Shown here in pieces: positions 7,507-15,701 of a stretch of 34,293 bases of DNA. The position numbers were made by a program, and so were the translations under genes. The notes beneath the pieces are model-generated. The model saw only the letters and a program-made list of their open reading frames with translations, was not told the origin of the DNA and ran no database searches. Source of the DNA: Bacillota bacterium (lineage in GTDB: Bacteria; Bacillota; Dethiobacteria; DTU022; UBA8154). How positions within the stretch are numbered: position 1 is the stretch's first letter; every line of letters starts with the position of its first letter. The stretch spans positions 1 to 34,293 of the forward strand of contig JAKORA010000031.1 of the NCBI GenBank assembly GCA_029778075.1, given 5' to 3'.

Positions 7507-10161
7507 ATGGCTGTTAACCTTCCACCTGTTTATGAGCCGGAAAAAGTTGAAGACAAAATTTACCAGTTCTGGTTGGAGTATGATTATTTTAAAGCTCACA
7601 GGGAAGCAGGCAAAAAGACTTTTACAATTGTTATACCTCCGCCCAATGTGACAGGCTCTCTGCATATGGGACACGCCCTTAATAACACCATTCAGGATGT
7701 TCTTGTTAGGTGGAGGCGCATGCAGGGTTATGATACCCTCTGGCTCCCGGGGACGGATCATGCCGGCATCGCTACGCAGAACAAGGTGGAGGAGCACCTT
7801 GCTTCCGAAGGTTTCTCCAGGCATGATCTGGGAAGGGAAAAATTTTTGGAACGGGCCTGGAAGTGGAAGGAAGAATACCATGGCCGAATTTTGCGCCAAC
7901 TGCACAAGCTGGGGGTTTCCTGCGACTGGTCCCGGGAGCGTTTTACCATGGACGAAGGCTGCTCGCGGGCAGTGCGGGAAGTGTTTGTTTCCCTTTACGA
8001 GCAGGGGCTCATTTATAGAGGGGATTACATGATTAACTGGTGTCCCCGCTGCCACACGGCGATTTCCGATATTGAGGTGGAACACGAGGAAAAGGGTTCC
8101 ACCCTTACCCATATACGCTATCCGGGAGTGGGATGGGACGGTTTTATCGTGGTGGCCACCACCAGGCCGGAAACAATGCTGGGCGATACCGCCGTGGCTG
8201 TCCACCCGGATGATCACCGTTACCGGGAACTGGTGGGTAAAAAAGTACTGCTCCCGTTAATGAACAGGGAAATTCCTATCATCGCCGATGAATATGTCGA
8301 CCCCTCTTTTGGTTCGGGCGCTGTAAAGATTACTCCCGCTCATGATCCCAATGACTTTGAAATCGGCCAGAGACACGGTCTGGAGACGATCAGGGCTATT
8401 GGCGAAGAGGGCACAATGACCCCGGAAATGGGAAAATATGCGGGAATGGATCGTTACGAGGCGCGCCGGCAGGTTGTACGCGACCTGGAAGAGCTGGGTC
8501 TGGTGGAAAAAATTGAGGAGTATACCCATGCTGTAGGGCACTGCCAGCGCTGCAAAACAGAGATTGAGCCTCTGGTTTCCCGGCAGTGGTTTGTCAGGAT
8601 GAAGCCTCTGGCAGAACCGGCCATTAAGGCGGTAACGGAGGGAAAAACGCGCTTTGTTCCGGAGCGTTTTACCCGCACGTACTTGAACTGGATGGAAAAT
8701 ATTCGTGACTGGTGCATTTCCCGGCAGATCTGGTGGGGGCACCGTATCCCGGCCTGGTACTGTTCCTGCGGAGAGGTGGTTGTCTCCAGGGAAGATCCTG
8801 CTGCCTGCCCCTCTTGCGGCAGTACCGAGCTTCAGCAGGACCCTGATGTGCTGGATACATGGTTCAGTTCGGCGCTCTGGCCTTTCTCCACCCTGGGCTG
8901 GCCCGATATTACTCCCGATCTGCAACATTACTTCCCTACCAGCACACTGGTGACCGGTTATGATATTATCTCTTTCTGGGTGGCGCGCATGATCTTCATG
9001 TCCCTGGAATTTATGAAAGACATACCCTTTTCAGAGGTCTGCGTCCACGGCCTGGTGCGTGACGCACTGGGAAGAAAAATGAGCAAATCTCTGGGGAACG
9101 GCGTCGATCCGCTGGAGGTAATCGAGAAGTTCGGCGCCGATACTTTGCGCTTTACTCTCATTACCGGCCAGGCTCCCGGGAATGACCAGCGTTTCAGAGA
9201 TGAAAACGTGGAGGCGAGCCGTAATTTTTCCAACAAGATCTGGAACGCCTCCCGCTTCGTGCTCATGAACCTGGAAGGATTTCAGCCGTCAGAGCTGCCG
9301 CCAACCCTGAACCGTCATGACCGCTGGATCCTGGATCGCTTTAACGGGGTGGTAGAAAAAACTACCGCACTTTTGGAGCAGTATGAACTGGGAGAAGCAG
9401 CCCGCACAGTTTACGATTTTATCTGGGGCGATTTTTGCGACTGGTATATAGAGTTGAGCAAAGTCTATCTTTATGGGAATGAAGAAAAGGAAAAAGAAAG
9501 GTCGAAGGCTGTCCTTTACCACGTTCTGGAAGGATCGTTGCGGCTACTGCACCCCTTTATGCCCTTTATTTCCGAGGAAATATGGCAGCACCTGCCGCGC
9601 CGCTCTAAAACGGAGAAAGCACTGGTTGTTTCATCCTGGCCTGAACCCGAGGCCGGCTTGACAGATCCAAAGGCTCGGCGGGAGATGGAGCTGGTGATGG
9701 AAACAATCAGGGCGATCCGCAACCTGCGCAGTGAAATCGGCCTTGCCGCGGGACAAAAAACCCCCGTGATTTTAAGGGGCCCGCAGGAATCCCTGTCCCT
9801 GCTGCAGCAGGAGCAGACTTTTCTGGAGAAGCTTGCCCGGGTGGGGGAGGTTGTGTTCCTTGCAAACACGGAGGAGAAGCCCTCCCAGGCTCTGACCGCC
9901 CTGGTGGAGGAGATAGAGATCTACCTGCCCCTGGAGGGAGTAATTGATATAGCCCAGGAAACAGCCCGGCTGGAGAAAGAGTTGCAGGGAGTAGAAAAGG
10001 ACCTGGCCCGGGCCACAGCCAAGCTGGCCAATGAGAACTTCAGGCTTAAAGCCCCGGCAGAGATCATTGAAAAAGAAAGTAAGAAAAAGGAAGAGCTGAG
10101 CATCAGGCGCGAAAAGCTCTTGGCGAGAATAGCAGAACTCAGCAAACTCGGGGGTGTATAA
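7507..10161 (+). CDS. valS: Valyl-tRNA synthetase
   Basis: Class I aminoacyl-tRNA synthetase that charges tRNA-Val in the cytosol. At 884 residues it has the normal bacterial length. The ATP-binding signature HMGH is at residues 53-56 within [16 protein letters not shown], and KMSKS is at 524-528. Two zinc-type cysteine pairs are seen (CPRCHT and CSCGE...CPSCGS). The CP1 editing domain between them includes the [18 protein letters not shown] motif and [14 protein letters not shown]. The last 70 residues form the positively charged coiled coil typical of ValS that grips the tRNA. The ATG start has AGGAG upstream (AAAAGGAGACTTAGGAG) and a strong sigma-A promoter about 125-150 bp upstream. folC follows after 3 bp, an arrangement often seen in Firmicutes. 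Confidence 0.98.
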   Translation: MAVNLPPVYEPEKVEDKIYQFWLEYDYFKAHREAGKKTFTIVIPPPNVTGSLHMGHALNNTIQDVLVRWRRMQGYDTLWLPGTDHAGIATQNKVEEHLASEGFSRHDLGREKFLERAWKWKEEYHGRILRQLHKLGVSCDWSRERFTMDEGCSRAVREVFVSLYEQGLIYRGDYMINWCPRCHTAISDIEVEHEEKGSTLTHIRYPGVGWDGFIVVATTRPETMLGDTAVAVHPDDHRYRELVGKKVLLPLMNREIPIIADEYVDPSFGSGAVKITPAHDPNDFEIGQRHGLETIRAIGEEGTMTPEMGKYAGMDRYEARRQVVRDLEELGLVEKIEEYTHAVGHCQRCKTEIEPLVSRQWFVRMKPLAEPAIKAVTEGKTRFVPERFTRTYLNWMENIRDWCISRQIWWGHRIPAWYCSCGEVVVSREDPAACPSCGSTELQQDPDVLDTWFSSALWPFSTLGWPDITPDLQHYFPTSTLVTGYDIISFWVARMIFMSLEFMKDIPFSEVCVHGLVRDALGRKMSKSLGNGVDPLEVIEKFGADTLRFTLITGQAPGNDQRFRDENVEASRNFSNKIWNASRFVLMNLEGFQPSELPPTLNRHDRWILDRFNGVVEKTTALLEQYELGEAARTVYDFIWGDFCDWYIELSKVYLYGNEEKEKERSKAVLYHVLEGSLRLLHPFMPFISEEIWQHLPRRSKTEKALVVSSWPEPEAGLTDPKARREMELVMETIRAIRNLRSEIGLAAGQKTPVILRGPQESLSLLQQEQTFLEKLARVGEVVFLANTEEKPSQALTALVEEIEIYLPLEGVIDIAQETARLEKELQGVEKDLARATAKLANENFRLKAPAEIIEKESKKKEELSIRREKLLARIAELSKLGGV

Positions 10162-10164
10162 AAC

Positions 10165-11475
10165 TTGGACTACGGGGAGGCTCTTTCCTGGATTCACAGT
10201 ATCGGCAGGTTCGGCATGAACCAGGGTTTGCAGAGGATCGAGCTGCTGCTCCGCTACCTGGGGGACCCCCACAAAAAACTAAAATTTCTGCATATCGGCG
10301 GAACTAACGGCAAAGGCTCCACAGCCGCTTTCGCCGCCTCTGTTCTGGAAGCGGCGGGATACCGGGTGGGGCTTTACACTTCACCCTACCTGGAACAGTT
10401 TACCAACCGCATGTCAATCAATGGAAGCGACATTTCCAGGGAACGCTTGGTAGAGCTCGTGCAGAGAGTTAAACCTTTGGTGGAAAAGATCGCGACGGAG
10501 TCTCCTTACGGCCATCCTACGGAATTTGAAGTGGTAACAGCGCTGGCTTTCTGCTATTTTGCCGAGGAAGCTCCCGATATTGTCGTTCTGGAGGTAGGGC
10601 TGGGGGGGAGGCTGGATGCCACCAACACCGTCCAACCACTGGTTACCGTTATCACCACCATCAGCCTGGAGCATACACAGGTGCTGGGAGACACTGTGGA
10701 GGCCATTGCCCGGGAAAAAGCGGGTATTATTAAGGCGGGCAGCCCGGTAGCAACCCAGGCCGGCGGTTCCGCACTGGAGGTTTTGCAGAATGTGTGCCGG
10801 GAGAAAAATGTTCCCCTTTTCAGCCTGGGAAAAGATTTTAGCGGAGAAAAAATTGCCGGTGATCTGAAGGGGCAGTCTTTTAATTACCGGGGACTAAGGC
10901 ATAATTTTTCCAATTTACATATTGGGTTGCTGGGAGACTATCAGATAGATAATGCCGCCCTGGCCCTGGCGGCGCTGGAGTTGCTGGAAGAAAAAGGTTT
11001 TGCTATCCCGGATGAAGCCTTCCGGCGCGGCCTGCACAATACCAGGTGGCCGGGCCGCTTGGAAATTATGCGCCGCTCCCCGCTGGTCGTTATCGATGGA
11101 GCGCACAACCTGGAAGCTTTTCGGAAACTCCGGCAGGTACTGAAACGTACCTTTGCTTACCGGCATCTCATACTGGTCCTCGGGATACTGGGCGACAAGG
11201 CTGTGGAGGAGATATTGCAGGAAATCTTACCGGTAGCGGATGTTCTGATAATTACAACCCCAAACAGTCCCCGTGCAGCGAAGCCGCGTGACCTGGAAAA
11301 AATCGCCTCTAAAATGATATCCGCTCCTGTTTATGTTGAGGAAAGCATTCCAAATGCCGTTAAGCTGGCCCTTTCGCTGGCCCGCGCCCCGGACCTTGTG
11401 CTTGTGGCCGGTTCGCTGTATCTAATCAGCGATGTGCGGGAGTTATTCAAAAAAAATATTTTTAAAATTATTTAA
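10165..11475 (+). CDS. folC: Bifunctional folylpolyglutamate / dihydrofolate synthase
   Basis: Adds glutamate residues to folates and, in many bacteria, also joins glutamate to dihydropteroate, making folates that are retained in the cell. The protein has 436 residues, the usual FolC length. The start is a TTG only 3 bp after the valS stop, and it gives the family's characteristic N-terminus (YxEALxWIHSIGRFGMNQGL). The P-loop GGTNGKGS is at residues 45-52. The omega-loop TSPYLEQFTNRM, the Mur-ligase-like VLEVGLGGRLDATN segment, the EHTQVLGDT-IAxEKAGIIK stretch and the C-terminal RWPGRLE...DGAHN motif are all present and intact. It is co-transcribed with valS. No obvious terminator follows within 100 bp. 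Confidence 0.96.
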   Translation: MDYGEALSWIHSIGRFGMNQGLQRIELLLRYLGDPHKKLKFLHIGGTNGKGSTAAFAASVLEAAGYRVGLYTSPYLEQFTNRMSINGSDISRERLVELVQRVKPLVEKIATESPYGHPTEFEVVTALAFCYFAEEAPDIVVLEVGLGGRLDATNTVQPLVTVITTISLEHTQVLGDTVEAIAREKAGIIKAGSPVATQAGGSALEVLQNVCREKNVPLFSLGKDFSGEKIAGDLKGQSFNYRGLRHNFSNLHIGLLGDYQIDNAALALAALELLEEKGFAIPDEAFRRGLHNTRWPGRLEIMRRSPLVVIDGAHNLEAFRKLRQVLKRTFAYRHLILVLGILGDKAVEEILQEILPVADVLIITTPNSPRAAKPRDLEKIASKMISAPVYVEESIPNAVKLALSLARAPDLVLVAGSLYLISDVRELFKKNIFKII

Positions 11476-11552
11476 CGCCTGAACAAGTTGGCTGAACAGC
11501 TGAGATTGATTGGTTGGCCTGGATTTATGCCGGCAATTATCTTTTCCCATTA

Positions 11553-11711
11553 CTACTTATGACCGTGTGTATAGGCGATAAGCACTATTTCCTGCTCATT
11601 TTGCTCCTTGTTTTGCTGTTGGTGCAGGTTGCTAAGAGATTTCTCGGCTTCCTTTAGCTTTTGCAGTTCTTTTTCCGACAGGTTGGCGATAGAATATTGT
11701 CCGCAGGTCAT
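11553..11711 (-). CDS. Small hypothetical protein, 52 aa
   Basis: A short ORF on the opposite strand between folC and the HTH gene. It starts with ATG at 11711, preceded by an AAGGGGGTG ribosome binding site eight bases or fewer upstream. The product begins MTCGQYSIANLSEKE and is charged and Lys/Glu/Gln-rich in the middle, so a single amphipathic helix or short coiled coil is likely. It ends in EIVLIAYTHGHK. There is no signal peptide or membrane segment. I do not recognise a family. The strong ribosome binding site and protein-like composition argue that it is real; there is no proof that it is expressed. Confidence 0.55.
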   Translation of the reverse strand: MTCGQYSIANLSEKELQKLKEAEKSLSNLHQQQNKEQNEQEIVLIAYTHGHK

Positions 11712-11877
11712 TTTTTCACCCCCTTGAGGCTGTGGTATTTTTTAGGAGGTTTACCCTTCAAGTATATTATGCGCCTGCGGATTTGAATTATACGGTTAAA
11801 AAACAGTAGAGTGGTAAAACTATAAAAGAATGCGCAGTGCTTTTAACTGTACAGCTATTCCAGCCCGGGGGGTGTCG

Positions 11878-11898
11878 CCGGCCTTTAAAACAGGCCGG
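11878..11898 (+). promoter_or_regulatory. Hairpin in the leader of the HTH-nrdJ unit
   Basis: CCGGCCT (11878-11884) and AGGCCGG (11892-11898) form a perfect 7-bp stem with a 7-nt loop, ending eight bases before the HTH start codon at 11906. There is no T run, so it is not a standard terminator. It overlaps the place where a ribosome would bind, so translational control is possible. Confidence 0.4.
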
Positions 11899-11905
11899 AA
11901 AGAAG

Positions 11906-12097
11906 ATGCATGACGAAGAGTATTTAACACCGGAAGATGCTTCCAGGTACCTGCGTCTTTCCCTGAGCAGCGTCTACAGGCTTATCCGGCAAAGAGAGCT
12001 GGGTGCCTCCAGAGAAGGACGTTTCTGGAGGATCAGGCGCTCAGACCTGGAAGATTTTGCCGAGAATCTGGGAGAGAGGGAAGAATTCCCCGATTAA
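11906..12097 (+). CDS. Small helix-turn-helix (excisionase-like) DNA-binding protein
   Basis: A 63-residue protein that is essentially a single winged HTH of the excisionase/MerR-like helix_turn_helix type: YLTPEDASRYLRLSLSSVYRLI forms the two helices, followed by the wing GRFWRIRRSDLEDF. The ATG at 11906 is preferred over an upstream in-frame start at 11837 because homologous proteins begin just before the LTPEDAS helix and because the extra 23 residues look non-coding. The ribosome binding site is weak (GGAAAGAAG), and a hairpin lies just ahead. It sits 19 bp before nrdJ and is probably co-transcribed with it. It could be a local regulator of the reductase or an unrelated housekeeping DNA-binding protein. 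Confidence 0.75.
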   Translation: MHDEEYLTPEDASRYLRLSLSSVYRLIRQRELGASREGRFWRIRRSDLEDFAENLGEREEFPD

Positions 12098-12116
12098 TAA
12101 AAAGAGGAAGGGTAGT

Positions 12117-15100
12117 ATGGAAACGGTAGCGCAGAAATTTGTAGAAATGGCCAGGCTGGTAAATGAGCGGGCGGAAGGGAACATTACCCTTGAAGAGATG
12201 AAGCGGTTTGCCGACGGCCTGACAATCGTAGCCCCTACAGAAAATGCCCTGAAGGTGGCGGCCAACCGCTATTTCCGCCGTGACGAAGAAGGAAATATCT
12301 GTGAGGACTGGCACGGGATGCTGGAAAGAGTGGCCACGGATATTGCTACTGAAGAAGATGGAACAATAAACGAAACTCTGGCTTATGTTTTCCAGTGTCT
12401 CATGGAAGCAGGCCTTTTTTTCCCCAACAGTCCAACCCTGATGAATGCAGGGACCCCGGTGCAGCAGCTGCAGGCCTGTTTCGTCCTGCCCATCGATGAC
12501 TCCATGGAGAGCATTTTTGAAACCCTGAAGCACTCCGCCCTGATCCAAAAAAGCGGCGGCGGGGTGGGTTATTTTTTGGGCAAGATCCGTCAGAAAGGTG
12601 CCATCGTCCGTAGTACCGGTGGACAGGCCTCCGGTCCCCTTTCTTTTCTTTCCATCTACAATAAGGTCAGCGATGAAATACGCCAGGGGGGACGGAGACG
12701 CGGCGCCAGTTTGGCTACGCTGAACTATAATCATCCGGATATTATGGAATTTATCGATAGCAAACGCCGGGGAGGCGAGCTGAGCAATTTTAATATTTCT
12801 GTCCGCGTGGACAACAGGTTTATGGAGGCTGTGGAAAAAAACGAGGAGTATGACCTGGTGGATCCCCATACCGGCCGGCCTACAGGGCAAAAATTAAAAG
12901 CCGGCGATGTTTTTGCACGTATCTGCGAAAATGCACATCTAAACGGGGAGCCGGGCTTATTGTTCTACGATGCCATCAATGCGGAAAACCCGACACCTCA
13001 TTTAGGGGAAATCGAGGCTACTAATCCTTGTATTACAGGTGATATGCTTATATCGACGGACAGGGGCCTGGAAACCATGGAAGCGCTATACCGGCGGGGC
13101 GAGGCCATGATCCTTACGGACGATCGGGTTTTACGTGTAAAAAAACTGGAACCGGCCTGTGTTTCTATAGGAAATAATGCTCTATTAATAGTTGAGGTTG
13201 CTCCTATATATAGCAGGGGTTTTGCCACCTTGCGCCCCGCAGTTAAGTTCTGGCGTCAGGGTGTGAAGCCTGTCTTTCGCTTAAAAACAAGGTCCGGATA
13301 TTCTATCAAGGCTACAGCAGAACACAATATTTTTACGGAAAAAGGCTGGAGGCCTTTAAAGGACCTGAAAACAGGGGACAAAGTTTGTATACAGGCCGGG
13401 CAGGGATTTTTTAACAAGGACAGCACGCTTCCTGTGAACATGGAAAATGAAATAAAAGGGAAAAATGGGAGAATTTATAGCTTTAATTTTCCTACCAGAT
13501 GGAGTAAAGAGTTGGGAGAAGTCCTGGGCTGGCTGGTGGGAGACGGCTGGCTCCGCCTGGCTCCGGGCGAGGAAAGGGTAGGTTTTTGTTTTGGAAAGGC
13601 AGATAGCCGCATTTTTGCTTATTTGAAAAAAATTTTAGACAACTATTACGGTAAAGCGGTTAAGGAGGTAAGCAGAGAAAACGGGTGTATCCATCTGAGT
13701 TATCACTCCCGTTTTTTTGCCCGTTTTTTTGCCTCTCTTGGTGTAAAACCTGTTTCTGCCGGCGAAAAAAGAGTTCCCCCTTCATTGTTTACAGCCACCG
13801 AAGAGGCTGTGGCCGGTTTTTTAAGGGGTCTTTTCAGCGCTGATGGGACGGCAAGATTTTCTTCAGGTAAAAGCGCTTATGTCCGTCTAACCTCCCGATC
13901 ACTTAAACTTTTACAGGAGGTTCAACTTTTGCTGTTAAACCTTGGTATTAAGTGTTCTTTATACGACAGGCACAGGAAGCCCCGCTATACTTTTCCTTAT
14001 GTTTCCCAAGAGGGTGCGCAAAGGAGATATTATTCGGATGGAATACTATACGAACTCCAGATTTCCAGGGATAGCCTGCCTCTTTTCTTGAATAAGGTTG
14101 GCTTTTTATGTGGGAAACATGCCCAGACAATTTCCTGTTTTAATAACCAGAGTTTTTATACGGATCGTTTTATGGAAGAAGTTGTAGAAATTATACCCCT
14201 GGGGGAAGAAATGGTTTATGACCTGGAAGAGCCCGTAACAAACTCCTTTATAGCTAACGGCATCGTTGTTCATAATTGCGGGGAACAGCCCCTTTTGCCT
14301 TATGAGAGCTGTAATTTGGGGAGCATTAACCTGGCGCGGATGCTTAAAAAAGAGGGGGAGCGTTTTGTTCCTGACTGGGAAAAGATCCGTTATGTTGCAC
14401 AAATCGCCACCATTTTTCTGGACAGGGTTATCGATCGCAACAGATCTCCTCTTCCCCAGATTGATAAAGTCATGCAGGGAAACCGCAAAATCGGGCTGGG
14501 GATTATGGGGCTGGCCCAGTACCTGATCCGGCAGGGCATTCCTTATAACTCTGAAGAAGGTTTCCGGGCCGCGGAGATGGTGATGAAAGAGATAGCAGTG
14601 CAATCCAAAATCACCTCCCGGGAGCTTGCCGCTGAAAAGGGTCCATTTCCAAATTATAAAGGCTCTATCTGGGATAAACTGGGGCTGCCCCAGCGCAACG
14701 CTACCACAACGACTATTGCGCCAACCGGATCACTTTCTATTTTTGCCGATGCCTCACCCAGCGCCGAGCCCCTTTTTGGTGTCGGCTTTGCCCGCAATAT
14801 TATGGATGGACGCTTTATCCAGGTAGATGCCGTCTTTGAAGAAATGTGGCGGGAACGCTTTGGCGAAGAGCTTCCCCAATTCATTAAGGAACGTATTGGC
14901 GAAAAAGGCCCCGAAGGTATTAGTGAAATTGCGGAGATCCCGGAAGAGCTGCGCTCCCTTTTTCTATGCGCACATGATATTTCTCCCCTTGATCACATTC
15001 GCATGCAGCTGGTTTTGCAAAAGTGGGTGGATAACGCTGTGTCGAAGACGATCAACGCACCCAACCATGCCACGATTGAAGATTGCCGGGAGGCTTTCCT

Positions 15101-15701
15101 CCAGGCCTGGCGCGGCGGAGCCAAGGGCATTACTTACTACCGCGACGGCTCCAGGGAAAGCCAGGTAATTACTTCAACGATTGATAAGAAAAAGGCGGAC
15201 GGGGTTGCCAAGGGAGAACGAGGAGTCGTGCCGCGGGAGCGTCCGGAAACCACTTTTGGCCAAACGACACGCAAGCGTATCGGCTTTTGCGGGAAACTAT
15301 ATGTGACGGTAAACAAAGAGTTGAGGGAAGACGGGACAGAGCAGGTTTGCGAAGTTTTTACCTCCGTAGGAGAGGAAGGATGCCCCCCTCTGTCCAATGC
15401 CCTGGCCAAAATTATCTCTATTTCTATCAGGGCGGGTGTAGATATTGATGAAATTGTAGAACAGTTGCGGGAGGAAAAATGCCCCTCCTGTTTAATGCAC
15501 CCTGAGACCACCGTGTTGTCCTGCACAGATTTTATCGGGCAGGAGCTGGCCAAGGCCGCCAAAGGAAAAGTGGCTTACCGTCTTAATGCACCGGGGGGGC
15601 CCAAAAATATACGCATCTGCAGTGTATGTAAAATCGGCAACATGATTCCCGATGCCAAGTGCAGTTACTGCGACTACTGCGGATTCAGCACCTGCGGCTA
15701 A
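12117..15701 (+). CDS. nrdJ: Adenosylcobalamin-dependent class II ribonucleotide reductase, intein-containing precursor
   Basis: Reduces ribonucleotides to deoxyribonucleotides with a B12-generated thiyl radical. The ATG at 12117 follows GAGGAAGGGTAGT; a longer upstream reading only overlaps the HTH gene. The precursor is 1194 residues; removing the 416-residue intein leaves about 778. The first redox cysteine is Cys121 (LQACFVLP). The radical cysteine follows the intein in CGEQPLLPYESC, with the second redox cysteine 11 residues on, the same spacing as Cys408/Cys419 of the Lactobacillus leichmannii enzyme. APTGSLSIFADASPSAEP is the nucleotide-site segment. A TSCPD-type domain (KLYVTVNKEL..EVFTSVGEEGCPP) and a C-terminal cysteine cluster (CSVC...CSYCDYCGFSTC) complete it. 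The 3' end overlaps the convergent lnt gene by 17 bp. Confidence 0.95.
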   Translation: METVAQKFVEMARLVNERAEGNITLEEMKRFADGLTIVAPTENALKVAANRYFRRDEEGNICEDWHGMLERVATDIATEEDGTINETLAYVFQCLMEAGLFFPNSPTLMNAGTPVQQLQACFVLPIDDSMESIFETLKHSALIQKSGGGVGYFLGKIRQKGAIVRSTGGQASGPLSFLSIYNKVSDEIRQGGRRRGASLATLNYNHPDIMEFIDSKRRGGELSNFNISVRVDNRFMEAVEKNEEYDLVDPHTGRPTGQKLKAGDVFARICENAHLNGEPGLLFYDAINAENPTPHLGEIEATNPCITGDMLISTDRGLETMEALYRRGEAMILTDDRVLRVKKLEPACVSIGNNALLIVEVAPIYSRGFATLRPAVKFWRQGVKPVFRLKTRSGYSIKATAEHNIFTEKGWRPLKDLKTGDKVCIQAGQGFFNKDSTLPVNMENEIKGKNGRIYSFNFPTRWSKELGEVLGWLVGDGWLRLAPGEERVGFCFGKADSRIFAYLKKILDNYYGKAVKEVSRENGCIHLSYHSRFFARFFASLGVKPVSAGEKRVPPSLFTATEEAVAGFLRGLFSADGTARFSSGKSAYVRLTSRSLKLLQEVQLLLLNLGIKCSLYDRHRKPRYTFPYVSQEGAQRRYYSDGILYELQISRDSLPLFLNKVGFLCGKHAQTISCFNNQSFYTDRFMEEVVEIIPLGEEMVYDLEEPVTNSFIANGIVVHNCGEQPLLPYESCNLGSINLARMLKKEGERFVPDWEKIRYVAQIATIFLDRVIDRNRSPLPQIDKVMQGNRKIGLGIMGLAQYLIRQGIPYNSEEGFRAAEMVMKEIAVQSKITSRELAAEKGPFPNYKGSIWDKLGLPQRNATTTTIAPTGSLSIFADASPSAEPLFGVGFARNIMDGRFIQVDAVFEEMWRERFGEELPQFIKERIGEKGPEGISEIAEIPEELRSLFLCAHDISPLDHIRMQLVLQKWVDNAVSKTINAPNHATIEDCREAFLQAWRGGAKGITYYRDGSRESQVITSTIDKKKADGVAKGERGVVPRERPETTFGQTTRKRIGFCGKLYVTVNKELREDGTEQVCEVFTSVGEEGCPPLSNALAKIISISIRAGVDIDEIVEQLREEKCPSCLMHPETTVLSCTDFIGQELAKAAKGKVAYRLNAPGGPKNIRICSVCKIGNMIPDAKCSYCDYCGFSTCG
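13029..14276 (+). mobile_element. Intein with LAGLIDADG homing endonuclease inside NrdJ
   Basis: An in-frame 416-residue protein-splicing element. It starts with Cys1 (CITGDMLISTD, block A) and ends VVHN, followed by extein Cys+1. Block B is TAEH (Thr96, His99 of the intein). The two dodecapeptide endonuclease motifs are LGWLVGDGW (166-174) and LRGLFSADG (265-273), each with its catalytic Asp. Block F/G residues near EEMVYDLEEP and NSFIANGIVVHN complete the splice domain. All splicing residues (Cys1, His99, penultimate His, terminal Asn, Cys+1) are present, so it should be active. Its insertion is between ATNP and the radical cysteine, the most conserved point of the reductase. The DNA is somewhat more AT-rich than the flanking exteins. 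Confidence 0.96.

Larger units (their letters stand above)
11476..11905. other. Intergenic region, folC to HTH gene
   Basis: 430 bp between plus-strand genes. It contains one small convincing minus-strand ORF (11553-11711) and a hairpin at 11878-11898. No clear consensus promoter, NrdR box or cobalamin riboswitch was recognised upstream of the reductase genes. Several AT-rich -10-like hexamers lie around 11790-11830, but none is paired with a good -35. Confidence 0.5.

Noticed and set aside
7471-8217. Long minus-strand reading opposite valS
   Set aside because: It is a shadow of the unmistakable valS frame, as are the other long antisense readings over DUF3160, CapA, leuS and nrdJ.
11740-11905. 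Cobalamin riboswitch or NrdR box before the reductase genes
   Set aside because: No B12-box-like sequence or paired NrdR boxes could be recognised by eye; a covariance-model search would be decisive.
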